Part shown: positions 50,692 through 63,552 of the stretch, piece after piece
Numbering within the stretch: position 1 is the stretch's first letter
How the letters are laid out: each line of letters begins with the position of its first letter
Assembly (NCBI RefSeq): GCF_963662255.1
Contig: NC_085048.1
Location: 100,670,229 to 100,734,228, forward strand
Origin: Cinclus cinclus
Taxonomy: Eukaryota > Chordata > Aves > Passeriformes > Cinclidae
Direction of reading: 5' to 3'
DNA length: 64,000 nt
Translations under genes and position numbers: made by a program
The notes under the pieces: model-generated
What the model saw: the letters and a program-made list of their open reading frames with translations, nothing else
Databases searched by the model: none
What the model was told of the DNA's origin: nothing

Positions 50692-53600
50692 TTAAGTGGA
50701 AAAAAAAAGCCAGGCCTAAGCAAAGCACCTTTTTTCAGTTTCTGAAGCAAAAGAGCAACGCTGGTATCTAATTTTGGACCCCAGGGAAATGCCTCGATAC
50801 TGGAGTGGTGAGCACCACATACAAACTTAGTGAGAGCCTGGTATTCCCTACTGCCAGCAGTCATTCAGACTTGTGTGGGCACCCCTCAAAACCCTTAAGT
50901 TAAAACTATGGTTGCAGTTCTTTCAGCCATTTTAGGGCTTTGTAGGTAAATGTGGTCCAGCAGAATCAAAAGGCAGTTCTGTTTCTAATAAAGATTAAAA
51001 AATATTTTTGAATTACCCTCCTTGTTCCTTACTATTATACGGTATTAAAATATAAGAGTGCAGCCAAGGAGAATAGAAAACAAAGAGAAAAGCCTTTTAA
51101 AAAAATTCCACATTTTTATGTCCTTTCCCTACTAACCCACCACAGAATTCAAGGGTGGGGGATTCAAGGGCTGAAAGAATCTTCATATGGTGCCAAAAAT
51201 TCCCCACAGATCTCTCTGGTCCCTCAGCATTTGGCTATTTAAAGCAAACACATTGTGTTTTAGATGCTAATTTAGATCCATTTTCCATATGAGGAGGTGG
51301 GATGTAATTAATTAGCTGTTCTTTTGATTTCTTAGTATCACATGTACATTTCGTAAGGGCATGTACTTTTGACAGAGGCTGGAAAAAGGAAATAAAATAC
51401 AAGTTGCACCAGTTAAGTCTTCTGGGTACAAATGATGGATCAGCAGGGGATTATCATGTGTATTTTATTGCTACCAATGCTGATTGAGTCATGTGAGTGT
51501 TAATACAAACCTAGGGGGAAAAAAAATCTGGATGAAATCACACTAACAGAGTTTAAAGTGTTTATTTTAGTCATAATTGCACTGTTTTTACATAATGTCT
51601 TTGATCTGTAGGTTGGAAAGAGGCAAAGCCAGTAGTCCACAGTAGAAGTAACCAAAGATAAACTTCTCTGTACAGTTTAAGAAAATGAAGTTCATAGTCA
51701 GAGATATAGAACATATGAACATAAAGAGCAGGGAGGTGAAACCCAGGCTTCAGTATGCCAAAAACTACAATTCATTGCCATCTCAGCTAATGGAGTCTCT
51801 TCTCTGGATTTCTGCATTTACTTTAAACTTTATGTGGATCATGTACCAGAGAAAATTCCACATAACAAAGCAGTCACGACAATCAGGGAGAAACCTTTAC
51901 CTCCTCCCATCCAACATGAGATAAAGAAATAATAAATCTACAGCAAACTCCTCCAGACCCTAGCTCAGCACAGAGCTCCAGCTGCTCTTTTTCCATGACC
52001 CTGTTGGCCACAGATGGTCTTGGAGACCCCTCAGAGGGTCACCTCCAAACTGGGAGCCAAATTCACCATGACAACAGCAATTTGATGTGTGTGGTGATTT
52101 ACCAGAATGCCTCTCTCTTGAAGAAGCCACCAAGTCCTCCATGTCTGCTCTTATACCAGGACTGGATTTGCTCATCAACCTTCAGAATCAGGGAGCTGCA
52201 GCACCAAAGCAACTGGCCTGTGACCTCTTGGGTCAAGGGATGAACTAGAATAAACAAGCCCCACAGACCCATTTATCTCTCTCTATTTTTTGCCTCTTTA
52301 ATTTGTTTTCTAAAGCTAAGGAGCATCCCCTGATTGAAGACTAAGGACATAATGATACTCTTTAATTGCACAAGTCCTTTGTCATCTTTATCTCTACCCA
52401 GAGGAGAGGAGGTTTGTAGAGGAGCTCTGGCCTTTATGTGAGGTCTGCTGATGTAGCTGGGCAAACAGACTCTGTTGCACTCTTCTGTTGGAAGACCAAA
52501 TGTGTTTAGGGCATTCAGTGGGTCCCTCCCTGTATATTTGGTGAAAATGCCTGGGCGTCATTTTGTGACTGTTCTTTTCTTTACTGTTCTGCTTGTGTGC
52601 AGTTTTCCAAAGCAATGTCTGGAGGATTTCATGCAGGCTTGATTCTCCCAAATGCCTCTCTATAAGAGCAGAGGAAAAGGCAGGTTCCTCTGTGGGGCAT
52701 TTCAGAGCCAGAGCCTACCACAGCTGCACCAAAATGCTGAGCAATTCCCCTCTTGCTGAGCTCCAGTGGTGCCAGGGAGGCTGAGAGAAGCCCATTGGAA
52801 CCCTCCACTGTCCCCTGCACTGTTGGTCTGTGAACGGATGTAATTGCAAAAGTGAATCACACTTTAATGACAAATGCTTCAAAAACAAAGCTATAAAATT
52901 CTTAACTCGGTTATTAACTTTAAATGAATTGTTTAGGTTGTTTCCTTCCACACACCACCCCCATTAACTTATTCTTGAGGGGAATGTATTTATGGAGCCA
53001 TGTGCTTCTCACATGGTTGAGGCTAAAAATAGCTTCAGAAACTTATTCCAGCTAAAACTTAATTTAAAATCCAGTTTGTCCGCCTAACACATTGGTCTTT
53101 TTGGGTGGTTTCTTTATTTGTAATTATAGTCTTGACCAGCCTTTCAAGTGCTGATTATTTCTGGATTTCCTATACTGTTCCTCTATTTAATAATATATAA
53201 ATAAGCACATTCTGAGCTCAAGGATACAGAATATATTTTCTCTGTATGGCCTGAACTTCCACTTGGGCAACAAGCAAACCTACTCTCATAAACACACGTG
53301 CACGATGGAGACAGGCAGCATCCGCCCAGGTTTCTTGCTTGGTTTGGGTTTTTTTGGGGAGAGAGGGGCTTATCAGTCATTGAAAGTATATTGTCTAAGT
53401 ACTGAACTGGTTTTCCCCACATCCTTTTTTGTCAGCCATCAGCAAATCAGATGCTTCAAAATGTCTGAACCCTCATGGGTCAAATCCTTCTTCTGTTTAT
53501 TTCAGTATGAGTTTTGTCACTCATTTTAAAGCAGAGACTGTAGCCCATAATAGACAATTACACAATTCCTGGATGAAAGGGATGTTTTCTCCTTGCCCTA

Positions 53601-54282
53601 GATAATTAACTCCAATGCAGAATCTTTCCATTCCCATCACTAGTTTTTTGTTTTGGTTTTTTTTAATTGGTCTTGAGATGACCGTGTCCTGAGCTCCAAG
53701 GGTTGAAATCCTTTAGAAAGGAGATTTTCAGCCTGCATTTTATGAATCTGTGGGGCAGCAACAGGCAGCTGAAGAAAGCAAAAGTAATGTCAGTAGGCTC
53801 AGGAACTGCACAGGGATCCATGTGAAACAAATTCAACATTCCACGTTAAAAACCAGATGGAACACCTCTGATTTTGCTAATATGCTATACAGGGGAGAGA
53901 TTTTGGTCACATAAGAATGCTTAGATTTTCATAGAAATTTTTTGTTCTTCTGGTTTCAACACTTTTCTGTCTGCATCCCACCACTCATTTCTACAGTGTT
54001 AGGCATTATTTATTTAAAAGCATGGTCCTTTTTGCTTCCAGAATTCATGTCAATTAATGATGCTGTATTCTGTCTGTCCAATAGGATGGAAGAGGTAATT
54101 TCCCTTTGTGTAAACCAGTTGCTGTTTTACTAGACCTTTTTCAATCCACTTGTGTGTCTGTTCCCTTCCTTCTTTTAGGTCCATGTGCCTCCTCACAGGG
54201 GAATGTTCCTACTTTCCTTCAGCTTTGTTTAGCTTCATCAGTTTAGGGTTACCTGCTAAATTTAGCAATCACTTCATAGTTT

Positions 54283-54300
54283 TATATATATATATATATA
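54283..54300. repeat. (TA)9 microsatellite followed by GT-rich repeat
   Basis: Nine TA units, then TGTATCTA and a short GT run to about 54320. Confidence 0.9.
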
Positions 54301-55088
54301 TGTATCTATGTGTGTGTGTAATTTTTTCTAATTAGTCTTTTTTATTTTTAATTTACTGTTTAAATCATTTTCAGTCAGTGGCAGAATTTTGTCCTTTCAG
54401 CCCTGATTGTTTGGTTCATGTCATCAGCTCTAGCAGGAGTCTCTCTGTAAAGCCAGGTAAGCGTTGTCTGCTATTTTGCTGAAACAATCAAAGAATGCCA
54501 GTGGACTGGAGAGGTACCAAATCTCTTTTTATGTTACTCTTGCAAGCCCTTTATTTTTTTAAGGATTGTATCAACTGTTTGACTTGATACTGGTTTCTGC
54601 AATTAGGAGATGCCATTACAGATATAGCCACTGCTCTACTCAAACCAGAATTGTCTGTAGTTCTACAGCTTCAGAGAGGGTTGCCATGTGTTTATTAGAG
54701 ACAGAATTAAAGCTGTCATACTTAGCTCATTTGTAAAAGTACTGTAGGTTTGATAACCACAAGAAGGAGACAAACCAGGGCAATTTAAACATTTACAGAT
54801 TCATTTTCTTCCCAAGATCCAGTTATAATCAGTTTTTCAGGCAGTCATATAACACAGGTGAGTTTACTTGGGATTCTTGGGGCAGGTTGCAGGCTCAGCA
54901 CCTTTAACCATTGCTATTTTTGTTTTTGAATCTGCATTCAGCAGCTTGAATTTCACACACATCCAACTGATCTCTTCACACCTAATGTCTCTAATTGCAT
55001 TATTATGCAGGAATGATCATGCCTTCCAATCCTTTTATATCCTGTATCTGGTTTACACATACATTCTCTATCTCTTTTTCAGTCAGGG

Positions 55089-55127
55089 TTTTTTTTTTTT
55101 TTTTTTGTGGTTTTTTTTTTTTTTTTT
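55089..55127. repeat. Interrupted poly(T) tract
   Basis: T18, GTGG, T17 on the plus strand. Confidence 0.9.
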
Positions 55128-55278
55128 AGTTGAAACTGTTAAATCAGTGAAAACTTTAAAGAAAGTGAGGTTAACAGCAGAAGATGCTTTACACTGGTAT
55201 TGATTATTCCCACATATCGGAAAACACTTTGTTTGCATCATCCCTACCTGCAGGGAGGGGCAGCTACACCCCAGTCAT

Positions 55279-55315
55279 ACCAGTTTCTAGTTTTAACTAG
55301 AAGAGTAAAACTGGT
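55279..55315. repeat. Nested inverted repeat
   Basis: Outer 8-bp arms ACCAGTTT and AAACTGGT (55279-55286, 55308-55315) enclose a nearly perfect inner palindrome TTCTAGTT-TT-AACTAGAA (55285-55302). It may be a fragment of an old palindromic transposable element; the GTAAAACTGGTGTAA wording nearby is of that kind. Confidence 0.6.
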
Positions 55316-56494
55316 GTAAAACCCCTCTGTCCTTTAGCCTCCAGGAGCAATTGGAAGTTTAAAAGGCATAAATCAGATTTCAAGCATGTGAGTAACTGCA
55401 TGCTAAAACCTAGCATTTACCATGAAATTATTTCTTAATGGCATTTTTATGTGGTTGGTAGGGGCAAAACACTTGCTACAAAAGCCAGGAAATTCAGAGT
55501 TAGCACCTCTGCACCATCACCTTCTGTGTGCTGGAGCTCTGTGACACCTTTAGGGCTTGGCTGCTTCTCTATTGTCTACACAATAGAGATAGTGTATATA
55601 TATAGAAATAGTCCAGTTTCTGCTGCCTCCTCTTACAGGGGTGTCCTCCAGACTCTGGGTGCTCTGCAGCAGCAAATGTCACCAGGGGTGACATCCCAAA
55701 TGCAGTTTTCAGGCTGAATTTCTGTTATTGAAACTGGAGTGCTCAGAGCTGAGGAGCTGGGAGTTAACATCTGCAGCTACCAGTGTTTGCCTTCTGCTTT
55801 GGAGCCGTTTGATGGCATTATTTCCTCTATACGTGTCATCATTAGCAATGCCAGTTTAAAAAATATCCCACTAATTCAGCACACTTAGGGGACTCGAAGT
55901 TTGAAGGCTCCAAGGGAAAGAAAAGCAGTTGTGAGATTGATGGTGAGAGCAGAACAGCAGATAACAGCCCAGGCTCTAACTCGCAGAGCCCCCTTAGGGA
56001 TTAAATACACAGCCAAAAGCTGAAGTGTGGACCAAACTCCAGGGGATGAGAGGCAGGCAGGTATGTGAAGACAAACTCTGGCTTGGTGCTTGGCTGGGAC
56101 AGGGATTTGGAAACCCAGGCCACCGCCACATCCATGAAAATCAAAGGACAGCAAGCAGGAGACAAAGTTCTGTTCTCTTTGAAACAAAGAGCTGCCAAAA
56201 TGTTCTTGTCAGGGATTTTTTTTTTCTCTTGCTTTGAGCAGGCAGAGCTGGGTTGCAGCCGAGGGACCAAAACAGAAAGTGCAAAAATGGACATGTGTTT
56301 AGGGGAGCTCTGTAAACACAACCCCTGCACACAAACTTTTAAGCATATTCAGGATTTGGAGTTTCTGCTTTGGCATCTCATTACGTCCTTTAATGAAACT
56401 ACTGGAAATGAGGTAGTCATTTTTTTTTTTCTTTGGTTTGAATTTCTAAAAAGCATAATTTCAGCAATTTTTCTCTGTTCCTACACACACAGAC

Positions 56495-56534
56495 AAATTG
56501 CTTTAGACAGGAAGAAATTGCTTTAGACAGGAAG
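56495..56534. repeat. 20-bp tandem duplication
   Basis: Two perfect copies of AAATTGCTTTAGACAGGAAG, with a third degenerate partial copy (AAATTGCGTTAGAC) at 56543-56556. Confidence 0.9.
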
Positions 56535-59500
56535 AATTTTCTAAATTGCGTTAGACTTGAATCAAATAATTGAAAACCCATTTTTAAAAAGCACTGTTGT
56601 ACTTTGCATTCTTAAAAAAAAACTTGTATTCCCAATTGTTTTTCAGTAAACTTTCATCGGTCTGTTTAAAGTTCTGCAAGTGTGAATATTCAAATTTCAA
56701 ACATCTGGCTTCAAAATCGAACATTTCAGAAGTACTATATTCCCCCCTTACTGCAGAATTGTCAGTAAAACTTCAGCAAAGACAACTCTTTTCTTTGCCA
56801 AGGGGCTGGTTCTGCATGATTCACTCAAATAGGCTTTTTCCCCATTGACTGGAATGGGAACAGAATCCCCCCTGAAATAGTAGCCCCTCTGGTTTAATCC
56901 ATGACAAGAGACAAACAAATAGACCCTTTGAAATGAGTTTCATCTTTTGCATCCCATTTGTTCTCTGAAGCAGGTGTCAATTGGATCTTTTCCTGTCTGT
57001 CTGTGGTTGAAAAGCAACATGTTGTAGTTAACCCCACTTGTGAACTCCCCCCCCCCCGGGATCTACTAAAAAGCTACTTGAGTTGAAGAACCAGAAGTCA
57101 AAAAAAGGGCCTTCTCTCCCTTTCTCATTCTGTTACAAGTGGTTTCTTGTTTAAAAAACTTCTCTGTACTTATATGTCTCATAATGTACATGTCTCCATA
57201 CAGAGTAAAAAGATTCTTCATACATAGGGTCTGATCCTGCCTGCACTAAAGTTCATTTTTTTGTAAATCATGGAAAAGAATTGCTTTTATAGTGGGCTCA
57301 GACACAAATTTCCTATTTTCCTGAGCCAACAATCTTATCAACAACCTGCTTTGTGGATATCGGACTAGAAAGTGCTTCAGAGTTTTTAATCTTGTGAAAA
57401 GGTGACTCTGGAATTAAAACTGCAAGAACTGGCCCAACTGCCCTGCCAGCTGGACAGATTGTTTGGCTATCCAGAAAAAAAAACACCAGCAACTTCAACA
57501 GCAACAATAATCCCACAGATGTCACATTTTGAAAGAATGACATTATGTACAAGAAAATGCAGTGGAAATGTATAAACTGTTATGAGCTATAACTGCATAA
57601 AATTAACAACTTTATAAAGGCTTGGTCAGAGGAGGCTGTGCTGTTTACAGTGATGTGTGTCCCTTTTTTGTACCAGTCTTTCTAAACCTTCCCACAAGGG
57701 TGTGGGTAGCACTGCACCACCCCCTGAAGCCAATTCCAACTGCACAAGGATGTTACTAATGAATAGAGAAGAAAAATCTGAGTTCTTCATTAGCAGCAAG
57801 TAGCTGTCTGGGTCAGCAAGGTGGAGCTTTAGTTATTGCCTTTCCCATTTTTTCCATGTTGTGTTTCACACTTGCTGCTGTCTTCAGGATACCAGAGGAG
57901 TGAAAATCTTCTACAGACAGGCCAGCTGCCTTGAATAAACCCGTACTTTGATCTGCAGTGATTTCCTCAGCTGCAGGTACCAAAGTGCTGCACATTCAAA
58001 CCATTCTCCCTCCCTCGGTGGCCATCTCTCTCCCAGTGCCGATCAGGGCTGTAAAGCCACCACAGTCCTGTAAAGAGGAGCCTCCAGCCAACCCACACCA
58101 GCGTCTCCAGCCCAAAAAAGCACTTTGCCCCAAAGCTCTGCTCTGGCAGGACCAGGGGGGATGTTTGTGTGATTTCCCCAGCACCTGGTGAGTGTCTGTA
58201 CTCCCTTCCTGCTGTTTCCTGGCATGCACCAAAGGCTCTCTGGGCACCTTCCTGCAGCTTCTCTCTCTGCCCTCACCATCTCATTCAGAGCCACTCAGAC
58301 TTCCACCATTCCACCATGGACAGCAGGTGAAGCTGCTGCTTTCCAAACTGCACCTGAGAGCACCAGCAATGTGCACTTTTGTTTGCCAGGCAGCACTCTG
58401 GAGTCAGGTAGCAGAAAAGGATTTTCTAAGAATTAAATACTTTACATGAGAGGTCCCAGATTCTGTTCTTTTTTTTTTTCTTTTTTCTCTGTTGCCTTAT
58501 TTGACATGAAGTCATCCTCCTTTAAAGGCACATTCCCCAGTTTTTCCTGTCCTCCCCCAGCTGGGACATTCCCCAGGGAGTCCCTCACTATTTGGTGCTG
58601 TGATTATTATTTTGGGTACTGAGGTATCACAGACATGGGCACTGCTATGAGAAACACTGCACTAAAGGAGGATACAAAAACAGCCTGCACCTCAAACCTG
58701 TTCAAAGGAGCATCTAATTCAACTAATTCAATTCTTCTTAGTCCAGGAGAAATTAATTTGACACCTCGGCAACTTAATAAAAAGCATTAAACACATGTGC
58801 TAGTTTGAATGTTTTCTTCACCTGCTGCAGTAACTCTGAGCCTATTCTTGCTGTTTCCTTGCAGCCAAACGCCTTTTCTGAGCATGTTGTCACAATCCCT
58901 ACTGAACAAGTATTTACTTCCTATAAGAGCTTTTTCCCTTCATTTCAGAAAAATGTGTGTTTTAAAAGTCACAGATCATTCAGATGTCTCTGCAGGGAAT
59001 ACAGCATTTGTTACCAGGCTCAGATTTGGAGTACCAATGGCTCTCAGAGAAAGAGGCAAATAGCAGAGAAAGAACCTACCCTCATTCTCTGTTTCTGCCA
59101 CCTTTGTTGAACAAAGTCCTCTCTAATGGCAGGATTGTGACATTTTCCCTCGTGTGTCAGCTTGTGCTGTGCAGCTTTTACATCTAGAAACTTTTGCTTT
59201 ATAGAAGAGAATGTTTATCACTAGCACTATTTGGTTCCTAAAGCACTAGCTCAAAATTGGGCTGAGAAACTTTAGTGTAAATTCATCATTTCAGTATTTA
59301 ATTACTGGAGTATTCGAATATGCAGGTTTCAAAACCAAAGGTTTCACTAATGTGGCATAATTTTGACTTGACAAAGCACTGCACAAAGATAATAGGAAAC
59401 ACAACGAGTCAGCTACCAAGCAGAGGAACTGAGCAAAACCAATAAAATAAAGCCCCTTGATCCCCTTTCCGGGAGGTATAACTAGACTAGGCAGATCCTT

Positions 59501-59672
59501 AACCTGTGCCAGTGCAGCAACTCACTAACAGCGGTTCAAGTCCCTTTAAACAGGCAGGTGCACCTACAAGTGTGTTAAATCACCCAAGTGAAGCCAGGTG
59601 ACACTTAAAACCTGAAGCCATCCAGAAAATAGCTCTATTTTCTTCACCTCTGGGAAAGAAGGACTTCCTGCA

Positions 59673-59682
59673 ATGGACACAG
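59673..59682 (+). CDS. Candidate unknown small gene, exon 1 (start codon)
   Basis: ATG GAC ACA G encodes MDT plus one base, followed by GTAAAG at 59683, a good donor. The ATG has G at -3 and G at +4, a favourable initiation context. On its own this would be meaningless; it is proposed because the phase fits the next segment exactly. Whether this is the true first coding exon, or a longer transcript enters from upstream, is unknown. I did not recognise a promoter. Confidence 0.4.
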
Positions 59683-59999
59683 GTAAAGTCTTCTTTGAGG
59701 AGACAGGCCTTCATCTCACCCACCATCACAGGATTCACTGTGAAATCCTCCTTTCCCTTTCTGCTGCAGAGCTGTCCTTCAGCCTGGACTGGCCTTCTGG
59801 TTCTATTATTGTTATTATTATTATGTTTCCGATCTCCAGAGTCTCAAAAGTAGTCTTGACAAAAGCCAATTGCAAGCCAGTAATGTGAGATTTTCCCTGC
59901 AGAAGTGAAGGGTTGAAGACCATAGGTGCAGAACATGTGAATTGACCTGTTCATCTCTGTTTCCTTTTTTTTTTTTTTTTTTTTTTTTAACTCTCCAAG
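59683..59999 (+). other. Candidate unknown gene, intron 1
   Basis: A GTAAAG donor and an acceptor preceded by an uninterrupted 24-nt T run (59965-59988) and CTCTCCAAG. The T run also counts as a homopolymer repeat. Confidence 0.4.
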
Positions 60000-60084
60000 A
60001 TTCTGGCTGCTACACTGCTGGACAAGGACAAGACCTGTCAGAAGTGATCAAGAAATTCAAGCCTCAGTCAAGCAAAACTTTAGG
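60000..60084 (+). CDS. Candidate unknown small gene, exon 2
   Basis: The 85-bp segment finishes an Asp codon and encodes SGCYTAGQGQDLSEVIKKFK then PQSSKTL, plus GG of a Gly codon, ending before GTAATT at 60085. The acceptor is very strong and the donor is acceptable. The reading frame is open and the peptide has mixed polar composition with no signal peptide or membrane segment. I recognise no family. The other reading possibility is that this is a chance open segment between splice-like sites. Confidence 0.42.
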
Positions 60085-61116
60085 GTAATTTACAGCTTTT
60101 TCAGCCATCAGCTATGCCAGGATCACCTCCTTCCTCTGCACTTAACTCCCACTGGACTTGTTTAGGTACTGCCTATGTACACACAAGGTGAGGTGCAGCA
60201 TATTTGCTATTTTATGAAATAATTTGAATTTAGTGATGAATTTGGCTAAGTTAAGTCAGTGGATGAGCCAATCTAATGGCTCACTGCTGCCAAAACAGAG
60301 GGCTGCCTCCCTGCTCTGGGCCATGGGATTCAGCTCTGCCACATAGCTGGCACTGCTGCCAGAAAACCACCAGGAACTAGGATAACTCACACCAGTCAGA
60401 GCCTTTACTCTGTTTGAAACACTTGGCTCCACTACACCAACTCAGGTACTTCTGCAGGGCTAAAACTCTCTTCAGAGGAAAGGCAACTGCTGGTTTCACT
60501 CTATTTCTCCAAAGAGGCAAAAATTGCCTTGTGGCAACCTCTTGTGAAAGTCAGTAGAATTCAGTCTTTGGGCACTTCTGAAGAACTTTGCCTGGCATGC
60601 TGGTTCCAATAGTCCCATACTGCCACAGCTTCGCAAATACTCCAGTGCAGTTGCATATCATCACTACAAAAACATGTAGCATAATGAAAAGTGAAAATGT
60701 GGCGGAGTGTAAAATAAAGACAATTTGGTATTAAAAAATCCAACCTAGCAGTTGAGAAACAGGACTGGACTGTTTTCTCTGTTTTCTCCATTTCCATATT
60801 CCATAATCCAGACTTGTTATATATTTCTGGTTTGGGTTCCAGGTTTAATACAGTGGCTGCTGAATTTCTAGCCTGTCACACAGGCACTTCAGAATTCAGA
60901 AATCTTGACCCTGGTTGGTGGCAAAATATGTAGATAGGAAGAAAAGCACCAGTCAAGGAGAAGCAGGAAAATTGAGAACTCTAAGCTAATCAGTTCTTTT
61001 TAAAATAGGGTGTTTACTATTCAAGGAGTAATTTATTGAGATAAAGGAGCCATGAGTCACAGAAAGACTTAGGTTGCTGGCAGGGGAATGTTATTCTTCT
61101 TTTCTTTTGTTTTTTT

Positions 61117-61144
61117 TTTGTTTGTTTGTTTGTTTGTTTGTTTG
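61117..61144. repeat. (TTTG)7 microsatellite
   Basis: Seven perfect TTTG copies preceded by a T run and followed by GT-rich sequence. Confidence 0.92.
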
Positions 61145-61574
61145 TGGGGTTTTTTGTTTGGTTTGATTTAGGTGTTTCGATTTTTGGTTTTTGTTTTGTT
61201 TTAATTTAGAGAAGACCCTTGTGTATGCTTTTGCAGCTTATAGTTAAGAGGTTGGAGCTAGAAGCTCAGCCATTCTGTCTCATATCTGATGATCTGCCAG
61301 CGTTGGAGGGAAGGGGAATGTGGGCAAACAGGCATTAAGTTTCACCAGCAGGAGATGGGAAGGTGTTCCTTGATAAGCAACATCCAAGATGATGAGCAGT
61401 AAAGCAGAGCCCCTGTGAGGAAGCAGGGGAAGAGGTAGGGAAAGCTTTAACCATCTGTCTCAATCCAGCCTTGCTCAATGCTTGCCAGAGCAGAGGTCGC
61501 CACCAACAATAATAACCCTGGAGAAGCCAGATGTATGCTTTCCATTCACCAGTAATCTACAAAGCATCTTAGGG

Positions 61575-61640
61575 TGAAATCCTGGCTCCTCTGAAGTCAA
61601 TGGGAGCTTTGCCAATTACTTCAGTGGAGCCAGGTTTTCA
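61575..61640. mobile_element. Palindromic MITE-like fossil element
   Basis: Left arm 61575-61597 and right arm 61618-61640 are 23 nt each and complementary at 21 of 23 positions, around a 20-nt loop. The arm wording (GAAATCCTGGCTCC, CTGAAGTCAATGGGAGC) resembles old palindromic repeats seen in turtles, crocodilians and birds, from memory. It is probably a short non-autonomous DNA transposon remnant; edges may extend a little beyond the arms. Confidence 0.6.
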
Positions 61641-61990
61641 TTCCTGATAAATTTAAAGCAACCCCCAGGCTTAAAGATGAAACAACAGCATCCTGGGAGT
61701 GGGTGCAGGCTGAGGACCAGCAATGCTTCTCTGAAAAGCTGTAATATCTTACAGACAGGATGCCTTCACAGTCCTGGAGCAATATCAGGATGGACAGTAA
61801 AGGGGTAAAGTGGACAATCATGTGAACAATAATTTTTAACTGCTGGAATACTTCAGTATAGGACCCCAGTGAGTCTTGATACTGTGGCATAAAACTCAGT
61901 GGTCCTTCTCACTTCTGAGATAAAACATATAAAGTGAGTTATGCTGGTTTACATCATACTGATTTATTTTTCTCTCCCCTTCTTATCCAG

Positions 61991-62065
61991 CGATTTTCAA
62001 GCTGGCCTTGAAGGTTGTCACCTGGTGGCACTCATCCAAAGTGAGGATTTTTCACACTCGATCAG
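61991..62065 (+). CDS. Candidate unknown small gene, exon 3
   Basis: The 75-bp segment completes the Gly codon and encodes DFQAGLEGCHLVALIQSEDF then SHSI, plus AG of a Ser codon, ending before GTATAG at 62066. The acceptor has an excellent pyrimidine tract (TTTTTCTCTCCCCTTCTTATCCAG). It joins in phase to exon 2 (two bases from exon 2, one from exon 3). Function unknown. Confidence 0.42.
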
Positions 62066-63552
62066 GTATAGTCAATAAAACTAACTGAAACATTCATTTC
62101 AGTCATCAGGGCCACCCTGGTGTCGTGCAATGTGCTGTGTCTCAGTTAGGCAGTACTTTGGTTTTCAGGACTGAACACCAAGTGCAGAGCCTGCACAGTG
62201 AAGGAGAGGGGCTGGCCCTGAGCAGTGTGGTGGACAGAACATGGGGGTGATAAGCTGTAATGGCCACAGCAGGAGACAGGAGCATCACCATCAGGACATG
62301 TCAGCAAGGACATCACCAATCCAGCCCTGGGCAGAGTTTGTTGGTCTGGAGCACTGAAGGTGGTACAGGGGCATTTTTGTTGGCAGGCTGGAGTAAGGGA
62401 GACCTGGGCCTTTCATCTGACAGTGTCACAGCTGTAGCCAGCAGGCTCCTGGGAGATCCCAGGAGAGAGTCCTCACCCCATGGTGCAGGCTGCAACACGG
62501 ACAGCCACAGCCTGCTCTTGAAGTTGTGCAATGAGGAACATGGGATCTGTGAGGTGTGGGAGAGGTAGGGTACCAGAGGAGCTCCCACAGCTCACTGACT
62601 GCCATCACACAACCTAAGCCACACCATCTGACCAGCCACTATGGTGATCACCAAAGAGTTTGGGCTCAGGCCACTCTCCCTGGGACTGGCAAGAAGCTGG
62701 GAGCACACAGGAGCTGAGTCTGCCTTCATCACTGAAGGGAAGAGAAATGGAAGGTAAAAGCTGAAAGTGGAAGGTTGAGGTGTGAGCTGTGAACCTTCAG
62801 AGGGAAGGAGTTATCACAGGAACACACCTCCTTTAGCCCAGCACCACTCTCAGACCCATCTGCTGATCCACCTCCCTGCTGAATGCCCATAACCACATCT
62901 CAGGAGCAGTATCCCCCTCAGGCTAGCTATGGCTCTCCTCCTGGTGAGCCCTGACTTAATTTTCCAGGCTGCTTGAGCAGGTGTCCACCCAACTGGGAAA
63001 AGAGAACTTTCCCCTTTGCTTTTAAATCCATGTCCCCTACACATCTTGATTCAGCTGTCTGGTCTCATCAACAAAATCATCTGCTGACTGAACAGTGTTT
63101 GTGAATTTAAAGGGGCATCTCCAGGGCATGTGTGCACACTCCTGCCTGGCTGCCCCAGACAGCCACACAGGCAGCAATGCCATTCCCAAGTCCCGCTTTT
63201 ACACCAACCCTTTCCAATGGGAAGAGGCTTTGGTTCCTTGCTGCCATCCTCTCACAGCTGAGAGCAGCACTCCTCTGTCCCTCCCTGGCTTTACACAACA
63301 GCTCAAGGCGTGAATGTGCCACGAGGAGATGCATACCAGTACAGGCCCATCTCATCTGGATTAAAGATGTCTTTTGGTTCAGTTTCATAAGGCAAGGGAG
63401 AACTTGCATTACCCAGAGCTCAGCAGCAGAGTGTGTTTTAAACTCAGACTGTTTTGCATTACTAGCCTTCAGTCTTGCTGTGGCTGTCAATTTGTACTAT
63501 TAAGCTCTGAAACACAGAACTCATGCACCAAGTTTCCACTTTTATTCAACAG
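62066..63552 (+). other. Candidate unknown gene, intron 3 (1.5 kb)
   Basis: This is GC-richer than the surroundings. It ends with a TTTCCACTTTTATTCAACAG acceptor. A further phase-compatible exon could be hidden here; I did not find one. Confidence 0.35.

Larger units (their letters stand above)
50692..59672. other. Intergenic, no convincing gene
   Basis: It contains simple repeats (TA at 54283, T tracts at 55089), a stacked hairpin near 55279, a 20-bp tandem duplication at 56495 and a C run at 57047-57057. A 60-codon minus-strand frame at 57813-57995 looks superficially protein-like but lacks a credible splice acceptor or promoter. Confidence 0.6.
60085..61990 (+). other. Candidate unknown gene, intron 2 (1.9 kb)
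   Basis: It contains a (TTTG)7 run at 61117-61144 and an ancient palindromic element at 61575-61640. It ends in a long pyrimidine tract and TTATCCAG. Confidence 0.4.

Noticed and set aside
57813..57995. 60-codon minus-strand frame with protein-like composition (FKAAGLSVEDFHSSGILKTA)
   Set aside because: An in-frame stop directly precedes the ATG, nearby acceptors lack pyrimidine tracts, and I recognise no family. Conservation of the frame in other birds would revive it.
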